Positions 43,743-56,278 of a DNA stretch of 64,000 bases are shown in pieces. The stretch lies in the NCBI RefSeq assembly GCF_002127325.2, contig NC_035448.2, forward strand, positions 84,836,087-84,900,086, in the 5' to 3' direction. The DNA comes from Helianthus annuus. Taxonomy: Eukaryota > Streptophyta > Magnoliopsida > Asterales > Asteraceae. Under the pieces are notes generated by a model. It searched no databases. It was not told where the DNA came from and worked only from the letters and a program-made list of their open reading frames with translations. A program made the position numbers and the translations under genes. Numbering within the stretch: the stretch's first letter is position 1; every line of letters begins with the position of its first letter.

Positions 43743-46517
43743 CGGTTGAACAAGTTTGATGAAGTCGAGTCGAAGAAGAAAGAGACTCATGTGGAGTCGT
43801 CAGGTGGAAACAAGCGAAAATTTTCGAATTTCAAGCAGGGCACCGGGATGGTGGTTAAGAAAGGGGAATCGAATGCGCCAGCTCAAGATACAGCTGGTAG
43901 TAAAAAGAAAGGGAAGGGATACATGGGTGCACAACCCAAGTGCAACTCATGCCAACGACATCACTCTGGTCGTTGCAGCCTAAGAGTTTGTGAATCATGT
44001 GGGAAGGCTGGTCATACGAAGGACTTTTGTTGGGCTAGTGCTGGCCGGGGAGGCCAGGGAGGATCTGGGAATAGGGGTAACCGTGGTGGTAATGGGAACC
44101 GCCCACAAGGAAACCAGGGAGGTGATGGGAACCATGCCAACAATGCTAACCAAGCAGGCGCCATGAATCGGAACCAGGGAAACCATCAAGCTGGAAACAA
44201 TGGTGGAAACGGGCAGAGGCCCGGATGTTTCAACTGTGGAGATAAGGGGCATTACAAGAGGAATTGCCCAGAATTAAACCAGGCACGCGGAAGAGTTTTT
44301 AACATGGAAGCCAGGGAAGCGCGCCAGGATCCCAATGTTGTCACTGGTACGTTCCCTGTAAACCAACGCTATGCATCCGTTTTGTTTGATACTGGTGCCG
44401 ATTATAGCTTCGTATCGCTAGAATTTAGAAACATGCTTGGTTTAACCGCTAGTAAGTTAGATATTCCATACTCGATCGAATTAGCGAATGGGAAGTTAGT
44501 AGAAGCTAACGAGGTGATTCGAGGTTGCGTAATCGAGCTGGGAGAGCGTGAGTTTGCTCTCGATCTACTACCAGTCCAGTTGGGAAGCTTCGACGTGGTA
44601 GTAGGGATGGATTGGTTATCGAGTAACAAGGCAGAGATAGTTTGTCACGAGAAGATTATTCGTATCCCGACCAATGATGGTGAGACCATTGTTGTTCATG
44701 GGGAGAAGCGTGAGACGCCGTTAAGGATGATTAGCTGCCTGAAAGCGAGAAAGTGTTTGCAGAAAGGATGTGTTGCTTTTCTGGCACACATTGTGGATAA
44801 AAAGGCTGCTGAGCCGAAGATCGAAGACATCCCTGTCGTGAGGGAATACCCAGAAGTCTTTCTAGAAGACTTGCCTGGCTTGCCACCTCAAAGGCAAGTG
44901 GAGTTTCGCATCGACTTAGTTCCAGGCGCCGCGCCTGTGGCTAAGGCACCCTATAGACTTGCTCCGTCTGAGATGCAAGAGCTGTCGACACAACTTCAAG
45001 AGTTGTTAGACAAGGGTTTTATCCGACCAAGCTTCTCGCCTTGGGGAGCTCCAGTTTTGTTTGTGAAGAAGAAGGACGGTAGTTTTCGGATGTGCATTGA
45101 CTACAGAGAGTTGAACAAGTTGACGATCAAGAATAGGTATCCCCTGCCAAGAATCGATGATCTGTTCGACCAGCTTCAAGGTTCAAGCTTCTATTCAAAG
45201 ATCGATCTTCGATCTGGATACCATCAGCTACGGATACAGGAGGAGAGTATCTCGAAGACAGCCTTCAGAACTCGATATGGACACTACGAGTTCCTCGTTA
45301 TGCCGTTTGGATTAACAAACGCACCTGCAGTGTTCATGGATTTGATGAACCGAGTTTGTAAGCCATACCTGGATAAGTTCGTGATTGTATTCATCGACGA
45401 CATCTTGATTTATTCAAAGACGAAGGCTGAGCACGAGCAGCATCTTAGAGCTATTCTGGAGCTGCTGAAGAAAGAACAGTTATACGCCAAGTTCTCTAAG
45501 TGTGAGTTTTGGCTAAGGGAAGTGCAATTCCTTGGGCACGTGGTGAATGGAGATGGAATCCACGTGGATCCAACCAAGATCGAGGCGATCAAAGATTGGG
45601 AAACGCCAAAAACGCCAACCGAGATTCGGCAATTCTTGGGTTTGGCTGGCTATTATCGAAGGTTCATCGAGAACTTTTCAAAGATCGCTCAACCATTGAC
45701 ACTCCTCACGCAGAAAGATAAGAAGTTTGATTGGGGAATCAAACAGGATGAAGCGTTTCAGACATTGAAGGATAAGCTTTGCAACGCGCCAATATTAGCT
45801 CTACCAGAAGGTACTGATGATTTCGTGGTATACTGCGACGCATCGCGTCAAGGATTGGGTTGTGTGTTGATGCAACGTCAAAAGGTTATCGCCTACGCAT
45901 CACGCCAACTGAAGGTGCACGAAAAGAACTATACCACTCATGATTTGGAGCTTGGTGCAGTGGTTTTTGCCTTGAAGATCTGGAGACACTACCTTTACGG
46001 TACAAAGTGCACAATCTTCACAGATCACAAGAGCCTCCAGCATATATTCAATCAGAAGGAGTTGAATATGAGGCAAAGGCGATGGGTCGAGTTGTTGAAC
46101 GATTACGACTGCGAGATCAAGTATCATCCAGGGAAGGCGAATGTGGTCGCTGATGCCCTAAGTCGTAAAGAGAGAATCAAGCCCATAAGGGTTAGGGCTA
46201 TGGAAATGATAATTCAAACCGACCTTTCCTCGCGCGTTCGTGCAGCACAGAAGGAAGCTCTCAAGGAGGGAAACCTTGAGGAAGAATATCTCCGTGGGAT
46301 GGAGAAGATTTTGGTGCCAAACAGGGAAGGAACGTTGTGTTTTGAGAAAAGGATTTGGGTTCCTCTGTTTGGTGGTTTAAGAGAGGTTATCTTTGATGAA
46401 GCTCACAAGTCGCGGTACTCTATCCACCCTGGAGCGGATAAGATGTACCAGGATCTTAAGGATTATTACTGGTGGCCTAGGATGAAAGGTGATGTTGCTA
46501 TTTACGTGAGCAAATGT
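43743..46517 (+). pseudogene. pol: E2 gag C-terminus, protease, RT, RNase H and start of integrase
   Basis: Continuation of the E2 gag-pol frame after the SIRE insertion. The frame is technically open from 43653, but the first 30 codons are SIRE LTR. It has the Cys/His cluster ([12 protein letters not shown] ... [15 protein letters not shown]) and a CCHC knuckle ([14 protein letters not shown]). The protease is DTGADYSF (D codon at 44388). RT is intact ([41 protein letters not shown]). RNase H has [15 protein letters not shown] and [11 protein letters not shown]. The integrase zinc domain begins ([20 protein letters not shown]) and the frame ends after SKCLT. Compared with E0-type relatives about 11 bp are missing there, removing the last zinc-binding Cys and shifting the frame. 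Confidence 0.93.
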
Positions 46518-46524
46518 TTAACTG

Positions 46525-47667
46525 GTGGCGGAATACCAGAAGCCTTCGGGACTTCTGCAGCAACCAAAAATTCCCAAGTGGAAGTGGGAAGAAATCTCCA
46601 TGGATTTTATTACGAAGTTGCCAAGAACGCCAAAAGGCCATGACACTATCTGGGTGATAGTGGATCGCTTAACGAAGTCAGCACACTTCTTACCTATCCG
46701 CGAAAAGGATAATACAAGCAAATTGGCTGAAATCTACATGAGAGAGATTGTTACACGCCATGGAGTACCTCTCTCGATTATTTCGGATAGAGACGGGAGG
46801 TTCGTATCGAGGATATGGCAATCCTTCCAGGAAGCTTTTGGCTCAAAGCTGAATATGAGCACAGCTTTTCACCCGCAGACCGACGGTCAAAGCGAGCGGA
46901 CGATTCAGACGTTGGAGGACATGCTGAGAGCATGTGTGATGGATTTAGGCGGTAGCTGGGATAAGCATTTACCCCTGGTTGAGTTTTCATACAACAACAG
47001 CTACCACACCAGTATTGGTGCCGCACCATTCGAAGCTTTATATGGGTGCAAGTGCAGGTCGCCGCTCTGTTGGTCTGACGCGGGTGATAGACAATTGGTA
47101 GGTCCCGATGTAGTTCAGGAAACTACAGATAAGATTGCGCAGATTCGAGATCGCATTAGCGCGGCTCGTGACCGTCAGAAGACCTACGCAGATCTGAAAA
47201 GGAAACCTCAGGAGTTTGAGGTTGGGGATATGGTTTTGTTGAAGGTATCACCCTGGAAGGGTGTGGCACGCTTTGGGAAGCGTGGGAAGTTGAATCCGCG
47301 CTACATTGGTCCTTTCAAGGTTTTGGAAAGAATTGGGACTGTAGCATACAAGTTGGATCTACCTGCCGAACTGAATAATGTTCACGATACATTTCATGTA
47401 TCTAATCTGAAGAGAAGTCCAACTCAAGTTAATGTTGCCATTCCTACCGACGAAATTCATATTGATGACACACTCCACTTCGTTGAAGAACCTGTCGAGG
47501 TCACAGATTGGAAAGTGAACAAGACCCGCCGGAGCAGTGTCAAGCTCGTCAAGGTTCGCTGGAATGCTAGACATGGTCCTGAGTTCACCTGGGAGCGTGA
47601 AAACCGAATGAAAGAGAAATACCCCCACTTATTTCCTGAGAACCCTGCTTCTACAAGCAGAATTTAA
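46525..47667 (+). pseudogene. pol: E2 integrase core and chromodomain-like C-terminus
   Basis: 380-codon frame following the small deletion. The integrase core has D in [11 protein letters not shown] (near residue 27), D in [13 protein letters not shown] and E in [13 protein letters not shown]. The RNA/DNA-binding tail has [15 protein letters not shown]. Then FHVSNLKR and a chromodomain-like segment follow ([19 protein letters not shown] ... [18 protein letters not shown]). That segment places the element in the Tekay/Del chromoviruses. This class of domain is thought to guide integration to heterochromatin. The ATG at 46525 is only the first in frame and not a natural start. Confidence 0.92.
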
Positions 47668-47690
47668 AATTTCGGGATGAAATTTATTTA

Positions 47691-47702
47691 ACGGGGGGAG
47701 AA
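47691..47702 (+). other. E2 polypurine tract
   Basis: ACGGGGGGAGAA abuts the 3' LTR start TGTGACAACC at 47703. Confidence 0.9.
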
Positions 47703-50700
47703 TGTGACAACCCTCACAAAACCAGGTATCCGTACGACTTAATTAACTATTAATTGTTGCCTAATTACTGTGCTTAACTGAGATTTCTGATAAACTGCTA
47801 CTTGATTTTTGATACTTGTACATATCTGCATCATACTTTGATTTCCGTCACTACATTATTTACTTACTGAACTCTAGTGACAAACATGATGCACAAAAGC
47901 ACAGTAGCATTTGAACGGATAACCTATTGAACATGCTGATATAGCCAGCATCAGGCAGACACTGCCTCTAAAGGCCTGAATGAGCCAGAAATATTTTACT
48001 ACACCCATAGTGTGTGTAGGGATACAAGGGTTGTTAAAATGCGTCTCTAGGAATAAGATACAGAGATTGGATGTGCCTAAAACGTACTCTAAGCACAAGA
48101 CACAGCACTTTTATCAACATACTAGCTTCTAGCTAATTAATAAAGTGCCAAAATATGAGGAAATATTCCTGACACTTTACAGAATAAATTGTGTCGCTAA
48201 AAATATTAATTACGACGCTTAAAGGATTACTTAAGCACTTTAACGGATTACTATCCAACCGAACAACCGGACTATACCCGGAACATAAAAATATTGCCAG
48301 AAATATTGTTAGCCTTTTTCTGAGCCAGTTAGGGTCCCTGATTACCCTAACACCCGCTTTATAACGCGTCACGCAATTAACGGGGTTAATCTCTAAAACT
48401 AACCAACTTAACATAACTGAACATTAACTGAACAATCGAGATCCAACCGGATACCCCCCCCCCCCCTTTGGGCCGGTTCCATCCTCATGGAACTAGGAGT
48501 ACACTTTTTGATTATTATATTAGATTTCGTGGATATCTAGAGGACTTGTAAACCGTTGGACGATTATCAAAATTTTGTCTATAAAATCAACACATAACAC
48601 ATTAGAGTCTTCACCACAAATCACCAACTTCACTCTCTCTCTTGCTCTCCTCTCTCTCGGCCGAAACTACCCACACACACACACCTCCATTGTCGGTTCT
48701 TGATTCATCCATTCCAAGCTTATACAAGGTGTTCGGGTCACGTATAAGGAAGCTTGAAGCAAGCGGAAGTGGAAGGGCCTCGTTCATTTGCTTTTATCCA
48801 CGCCATTTTCGACTAGATTCTTCCCTAGCCCCGAGCTAGAGGTATAATGTTTAAAACTCACTCTCGAGCGTATCTAAAGTGGTTAATATGATTTTTAACG
48901 GTTAAAAGTTGGAATCATGCGTTTTGAATCTTTAAAGGCTACTAAAACTTGAATATTGTTGGTTAAAAGCTTATAACGCGTGTAAAAGTCGTAGTATTCG
49001 AATATGTTGATTATTGAGGCCCGATCTACGTTGTGGTGGCTCTTATCATCGTTTAACCCGACTTTGTTAAGATCACGAATCTTGACATACGCTTGTTTCT
49101 ATTGGTACAAGGGTTAAAAGGTGAAACTCCACCACACGAGAAACATGAACTTGTGTAAAAGTATTTTGACTTGTAAAATAGTATTTAAAACGAGCCGATC
49201 TACGTATGTACAAGTGGTATATTCGTAGAACCAAGTGTCGAGTAAATTATGTTTTATAAAAGTTGGATGACATGTTAACAAATATGATTTTTACAAACTA
49301 CAAGTGTATAAACACTTGTGAAACGAAAGATCCGACAAAATAACGATTTTTATAAAAATTGTCGGGAAGTTGTAAAGGATGATTTGTTCTAAAAACGGGG
49401 TTTTTACAAGACTAAACTATTTTATACATAGATCCACTAAATATAAGGTGATCTACATTACGACTTTCGGAAAAATTACAAGTTCATGTAACAATGCGAT
49501 TTTACATACTAGTCTACAAATTTGATGTATTGAAACTAGTTTGAAGTATCGGAACTTGATTGGTTGATTAAAGAAATTGTTGAAGTGATTTTGTAAAAGA
49601 AAATGATACGCTTGAAAGCGTGGCCACCTCTAGTTACAGGGGAAACTCTGGCGAAATTTTTCTAAAATCTAACACTTAGAATTATTTAAACTATTTTGAG
49701 ATGTTTTCAAAATACATTTCGCCATGACTTTGTTTATTAAATAATCGGAGGTGGGATTTTCACAAAAACTAAACGTGATAAATATTTATTCGATAAATAT
49801 ATTTTTCACCACACTGTTTATGATTATTTTGTGAAAATATATAAATATTATTTTTAGAGTAAAAATAATATTTACAAACTTTGTCGAACCCAAAATAATA
49901 CCAACGCCTACACGACAAACATATAAGTTACAACGGTAATTATTATTACCACTAAATCGCCAAAACGTAACTTACGCTTTATACGGAAGTATTCATAAAT
50001 GCGAATATTGTCAACGTATTATTTTGGAAGGTATTATGCGAAGAGAAAATATATTATTTTTGAGAAAAATAATTATATTTTGGAATGAGAAATATAATAT
50101 ATTAAGTGAGACTTAATATCATAAACGCACATGTATTAATTCCCCCATCCTTGGGAAGGAGATTTACTATCAAATATATACAAGGAACGGTTGACTAACT
50201 GTTTCCCGAAAATTTAACTATAAAGCTAAAACACGGCCATCCGTCTAATAGAATTAGCACATGTAGGTCGTTGCACAGCTTTCGGACATTTGGAGTGCTT
50301 GGTTTAGCTACGCACTGACTGTGAGTTCATGTCCCCCTTTTCTCTTAACTGTTTTCAGTTTTCTAAACTGCGGGGGTGAAATACATGTTACTATGATTAT
50401 GAATATGTTTATACATGGTATGGTTAGCGTAAGGAGGTTTGTTACTTTGATCATGTGAGTGGGTAGGCGGAAACTTGAGGCCATTAATCCTCATAGTAGG
50501 ACCGAGGGACATGAGCGGTAGATCTATCTGGGTGTAGCGAGCCCAGCCCCAGGTCCAGCTGAACGGACCTCGGGGTGACTTAGTGCCCGACGCATAAATC
50601 CGCTAGGTTTGAGTCATCCCTACTTGCACTTCACACATATCAATGGCCTTGCAAACCATTGGTGATCTCTTTTTCCTTATTTGCTACATACCAGGTTTTT

Positions 50701-51093
50701 GATAAAGATAAAGGTTTATTTACTCACTATCGCATGAACTCGCTCAACATTATTGTTGATTTTTCAACTTACATGTATTTCAGGAAACTAACGATCTGGC
50801 GCGGTATGGCTTGTTTTCCGCTGCATTAGGCCTGAGGTCATCCAGGGTTCGAGACTTGTGGCTCTTTCCTGGACAAGTCACAGTCCCTGAATCATGTTTA
50901 CTTTAAGTTTGCATTTGTAATGTTTAGACAAGTTATGGTTGTTGGGTGTTAACCCGTTAAGACAATGTTTAATATTTTATTTATCAATGGATGATCTTGC
51001 ATATTTTTAATTCATATAGCTTGTTATGATTAAGCTATGGTATTAAGAAGTCACACCAAAATAACCACGCTTCCGCAAAGCCAGGGTGTGACA
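47703..51093 (+). repeat. E2 3' LTR (3391 bp)
   Basis: Matches the 5' LTR along its full length with about 20 differences by eye, among them a C-run near 48453 and the number of AC repeats near 48670. Followed by AGAAC. Confidence 0.94.
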
Positions 51094-52398
51094 AGAACAC
51101 CATTTCCTGTTTCTTGCCCCACTCAAACTTCTTATCTTCTTGTGTCAGCGACGTTATCAGTTGAGCAACTTTTGAAAAGTTCTCTATGAATCTCGTGTAG
51201 TAGCCCGCTAATCCCAAGAATTGTCGCACTTCGGTTGGGGTCTTTGGGGCTTCCCAATTCTTGATCGCCTCGATCTTAGATGGATCAACATGTATTCCTT
51301 TCTCGTTCACAACGTGTCCGAGAAATTGTACACCGCGAATCCAAAATTCACATTTGAAAACTTTTGCATAAAGTTTTTCTTTTTAAGAAGTTCCAGAATA
51401 GTTGGTAGATGTTGTCCATGTTCTTCTGTCATGAATATATCAATATATCATCGATAAATACTATCACGAACTTATCTAAGTACGGATTGCATACGCAGTT
51501 CATCAGATCCATAAATACCGCCAGTACGTTTGTTAAGCCGAATGGCATAACAAGAAACTCGTAGTGACCATAACGAGTTCGAAAGGAGCTCTTGTATATG
51601 CTTCCCTCTTGTATCCGCAACTGATGACACTCGAATCTTAGATCAATTTTGGAGTAGAAGCTTGAGCCTTGCAATTGATCGAATAAATCGTCAATCCTCG
51701 GTAGGGGGTTTCAGTTCTTTATCGTAAGTTTGTTCAACTCATATGCACATCTGTAAGCTCCCGTCCTTCTTCTTGAGAAATAATACTAGAGCTCCCCAAG
51801 GTGAGAAACTCGGTCTAAAAAATCCCTTATCTAACAACTCTTGAAGTTGTGTAGATAACTCTTGCATCTCGGACGGAGTTAATCGGTAGGGAGATTTCAC
51901 CACTGGTATGGCTCCCGACACCAAATCAATGCGAAACTAGACTTGTCGTTGCAGAAGCAGTCCTGGCAAGTCATCCGGAAAGACTTCGAGGGACTCCTTC
52001 ACAACGGGTATATCTTCCAACTTAGGCTCCTCAATTTTCTTGTCACCTGCATGAGCTAGAAAGGCTATACAAGCTTTTCATAGGCACTTCTGGGCCTTCA
52101 TACAATTGATGATTTGTAATGGTGTTTTGCACTTCCCTCCGTGAACTAAGAGCGTCTCTTCGTTTGGCAGGGGGATGCATATGCTTTTCTCATGACAAAC
52201 CACTTTCGCCCGGTTGTCGAACAATCAATCCATGTCGACAACTACGTCAAAACTACCCAAATGAACGGGTCAAATATTGATATTGAATCTTTTTGCGCTC
52301 CAAGTTCAAGTGTGCAACCTCTAATGACTTCCCTCGATCCGACTAATTTACCATTTGCATGTTCTATAGGATAAGGGATGTCTAGCTTACTCAACTCT
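51094..52398 (-). pseudogene. pol: E0: decayed Tekay protease and RT (right piece)
   Basis: The minus strand reads, from the right, end of protease (SKLDIPYPIEHANGKLV near 52330-52395), linker, and RT in pieces: [20 protein letters not shown] near 51830-51890, FIDDILIYS near 51430, and [20 protein letters not shown] near 51245-51300. It stops at [13 protein letters not shown], where E2 inserted. It is broken by stops and frameshifts. The right end is cut by the E3 LTR at 52399, within the protease. The left partner is 19695-21097. Confidence 0.88.
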
Positions 52399-55300
52399 TG
52401 TGACAACCCTCACCAAACCAGGTATCCGTACGACTCAATTAATATTTAATTACTGCTTAATTACTGTGCTTGCTTGAAATTGAGGATAAACTGCTACTTG
52501 AATACTGATACATGTACTTACTTTCATCATACTTTATTTGCTGTCACTCCATTATTTACATACAGAACATTAGTGACAAACATGATGCACAAAAGCACAA
52601 TAGCACAATGAACGGATAACCCAGTAAACGTGCTGACATAGCCAGCATCAGGCAGACACTGCCTCTAAGGCCTGTATGAGCCAGAGATAGTTTACTACAC
52701 TAGTAGAGAGTGTAAGGATATGAGGGTTGTAGAACTGCGTTACTAGGTGATATTTATAGTCACCGGATATGCCTAAGACGTACTTTAAGTACAAAATTCT
52801 GCACTTTAAATAAAAATTCAGCATTTAGCTGACTAGTAAAGTGCCAAAACATGAGAAAAATATTACTAGACACTTTCCAAAGTGTCGGGAAAAAATTGTG
52901 TCACTAAAAATAATATTAACGACACTTTATACACTTATTTAGCACCTTAACGGAGTAATATCCAACCGTACAACCGGAATTAACCCGAATACCCTAACAC
53001 CCTTTATAATATATTACACACAAACTACACTAAATTAAATTCCTAACTAAACAAAATATTACCTAAACTATGAAGTTGAAATCCAATTGCTAACCCCAAA
53101 CCCCCCAACCGTCGGTTTTCCCCATGTAAGGAACTCACCACCAACTTTTGATTATAATAATCTCATGGCCTAATATCACCCCTACACAATATCCTTTGGT
53201 TAACTAGTGAAGTTTGGCCTATAAGTAATAACATTAGTCCATCATAACTTACACACCACTAAACAAAAAAAAAATCATCTCACTCCCCTCTCTTGAACCT
53301 CACGACCGAGAGCTACCTCACATCCACCATCATTTTCCAATTTCATTATTGCCATTTTATATACATTCAAGTGTGAAAGGGTTCATACGAAGAGGCTCGG
53401 TGCATACGGAATTGCAAGGACCTCACCACATTGCTTTTAACCACCCATTTTTCGACTAGTTTCTTCCCTAGCCTCGAGCTAGTAGTAAGTGACTCTAAAC
53501 GCCTTTTTGATCTATTCTAAAGTGGTTAATATGAACTTTGTCGGTTGAAATTCATGAACATGTAAGAACAAAACTAAAAGTCTACTAAAGAAGATGAACA
53601 AGGTGGATAATAGATGAATATTAGTGTAAAACTTATAAAACTAGTATTGTTATGATTATTTTTGGTTGTTGATTGCTAGTATGGGAATGGATCGTCATCA
53701 AACCCGCTAGATCATATTCACAAAACATGAACTAGCCTTATGTTTAGTTGTAAAGTTTCTAGATGACGAACCCTTTCCAACATAAACATGAACTTGTGTA
53801 AAAATAATTTTTCTTATGAAATGGAGTTCTAAACTAGTAGATCTACGGATCTACAAGTGGTATTATCAAAGGAGCAAGTGTCAAGTGAAATCATATTTTC
53901 TAAACCGGATCTTTCCTAAACAAGGGTGATTTTTGTGAACACACGAGTGTGTAGACACTTGTGTAACAAGATGTTTTGACAAAGAATTATTTTTGTAAAT
54001 TGTGACAAGAAGTTGTGGAAATGTATTTTCTTTAAAAACGAGATTCTCAAGAAACCAAGCTTATTTATAAAAAGGTCTACTACAAATATGGGGAAATTAC
54101 TACATATTTTACGCGAACCACAAGTTCATGTATTTTTGCGATTTATATCTATTTTTGACTAGTTTGATGGTTTGAATATTGTTTGTTGTTGATTGAGAAA
54201 AATTGTTGAATTGAATTTTTAAAGAAAATGATACGCTAGAAAGCGTGGCCACCTCCAGTTACAGAGGAAACTCTGGCGAAATTTTTCCAAAAATCTAACA
54301 CTTGTAAATATTTTTATCACAAGTGCTATGGATATATTTTCAACTTGTTTTCCAAATAAATTTCGCCACGATTTTTATTACAAAATTTCTAAGTGTCGGA
54401 GGTGGGATTTTCACAAAATAAAACTTGATAAATATATATTTAGTATACATTTTTCATAACAACACTTGTGAGATTTTTATGATTATTTTGTGAACTATAC
54501 AAATATTATTTTTAGGGTAAAAATAATATTACTAAATGCTAACGACTCCAAAATAATACGAACGCCTTCACAATAAATATTAAGTTACAACGGTATTATT
54601 AATACCCCCGATCTTTAAACGTAACTTACGCATTTACGGAAAAATACTAGTGAACGCGTATTTTGACAAAGGTATTATTTTGGGAAAAATTATATGTAAT
54701 AAAATATAATATTTTTGGGAAAAATATTTATATTTTGGAGAAAGAATTAAAATATATTTTAAGTGAGACTTAATAATATATTACGAAAATTCACAAACGT
54801 AAACGTATTAAAGCCCCCATCCTTGGGAAGGAATATATTTACCAAATAATTACGAAGTGTAAACACGAAATAGTTGTCTAACTATTTCCCAAAAACTTAA
54901 ACCTTAAGCTAAGGCACGGCCGTTCGTCTAATAAGAGTTAGTACGTGTAGGTCGTCGCACAACAGGTTGACCAGGAGATTTCCTTGTTAGAGACGCACCA
55001 CTGTGAGTTCATGTCCCCCTTTTCTCTTAACTGTTTTCAGTTTTCTAAACTGCGGGGGTGAAATACATGTTACTATATTTACGAGTACTTTATACATGGT
55101 ATAGTTAGCATAAGGAGGGCTACTACTTAGATCATGTGAGTGGGTAGGTGCAACTTGAGGCCATTAATCTTCATTGTAGGACCGAGGGACAGTAGCGGTA
55201 GATCTATCTGGGTGTAGCGAGCCCAGCCCCAGGCCCAGCAGAACGGACCTCGAGGTGACTTTGTGCCCAACACAAAATCCGCTAGGTTTGAGTCTTCCTA

Positions 55301-55800
55301 CAGCACTTCACACATATCAATGGCCTTGCGAACCATTGGTGATCTCTTTTTCCTTATTTGCTACATACCAGGATTTTATACTTACAAAGGTTTTACATAC
55401 TCACTACACATGAACTCGCTCAACAATTTTTGTTGATTTTTCCAACTTACATGTATTTCAGGGAACTAAGGATTCTGGCACGGTATGCTACGATGCGTTA
55501 GAGTATGGGATCATCCACGTTTAGGGATTGCGACTTTTACCTGGACGAGTCGCAAGTCTTAAACGGCGTTTATTTTAAGTTTGTGGTTGTGTCTTTCAAA
55601 CAATGTTTTATGTTGTTAGGTTGTAATTTCTGTTGCATGTGTCGACGCCTTAAGACAATGTTATGTTACTCTTGTTTTAAAACTTAAATCAATGGATGAT
55701 CTGCATGGTTTTATTTTCATATAGCTTTGTTATGATTAAGCTATGGTATTAAGAAGTCACACCAAATAAACCCACGCTTCCGCAAAGCCAGGGTGTGACA
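52399..55800 (+). repeat. E3 5' LTR (3402 bp)
   Basis: Starts TGTGACAACCCTCACCAAAC and ends GGGTGTGACA, like E2. It aligns with the E2 LTR in many blocks, most strongly around 54225-54290 (hairpin and GCGTGGCCACCTCCAGTTAC) and 55010-55080. A weak TATA-like TATAAGTA lies near 53220. No real ORF. Confidence 0.9.
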
Positions 55801-55803
55801 GCT

Positions 55804-55815
55804 TGGTATCAGAGC
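55804..55815 (+). other. Primer binding site, tRNA-iMet type (E3)
   Basis: TGGTATCAGAGC, 3 nt after the LTR end. Confidence 0.92.
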
Positions 55816-55967
55816 TCTGATCATAGCGAACTAGGATTTCCTTCTCGAGTCTAGACTATGATCACTAGGGCTCTCACGAAAACATTTTTACACTGTATAC
55901 CACTTAAGTCCAGATCCAAAATGTTTTTTACAAACAAATGTTGAGCACATTTTATTTATTAGTTATA

Positions 55968-56192
55968 GGCTCAGTCTGGGAGGCTGAGGCTCGGTCTGGG
56001 AGGCCGAGGTAGTTGTCTAGTGGGACTAGGAAGAGCAGTCTGGGAGGCTGGGAGGATAGTGGGACTAGGAAGAGCAGTCTGGGAGGCTGGGAGGCTAGTG
56101 GGACTTGGAAAAGCAATCTGGGAGGCTGGGAGGCTAGTGGGACTAGGAAGATCAGTCTGGGAGGCTGGGAGGCTAGTGGGACTAGGAGAACT
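55968..56192 (+). repeat. Leader minisatellite between PBS and accessory ORF (E3)
   Basis: About four units of roughly 44 bp combining GTGGGACTAGGAAGA with GCAGTCTGGGAGGCTGGGAG, preceded by two shorter units. ORFs across it are just translated repeats. Confidence 0.82.
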
Positions 56193-56278
56193 ATTTGATT
56201 GCTTAACTGGTGACTAATATGTTTATCTGATTGTATGATTGGTTATTTGTGCATATTTGTGGTTGTGTTATAGACACT

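Larger units (their letters stand above)
21098..51093 (+). mobile_element. E2: complete Tekay/Del chromovirus with nested SIRE insertion
   Basis: Both LTRs are 3391 bp and lie at 21098-24488 and 47703-51093, flanked by AGAAC. Without the nested SIRE element and one CAATT the element is about 14.0 kb. The order is LTR, PBS, leader repeats, acidic/proline ORF, gag, PR, RT, RNase H, integrase with chromodomain-like tail, polypurine tract, LTR. I counted about 20 differences between the LTRs by eye, so it inserted recently but before the SIRE element. It is disabled by a gag nonsense codon, a small integrase deletion and the nested insertion. Confidence 0.95.

Noticed and set aside
56013..56217. 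Glycine-rich small ORFs
   Set aside because: Translations of the leader minisatellite in two frames.
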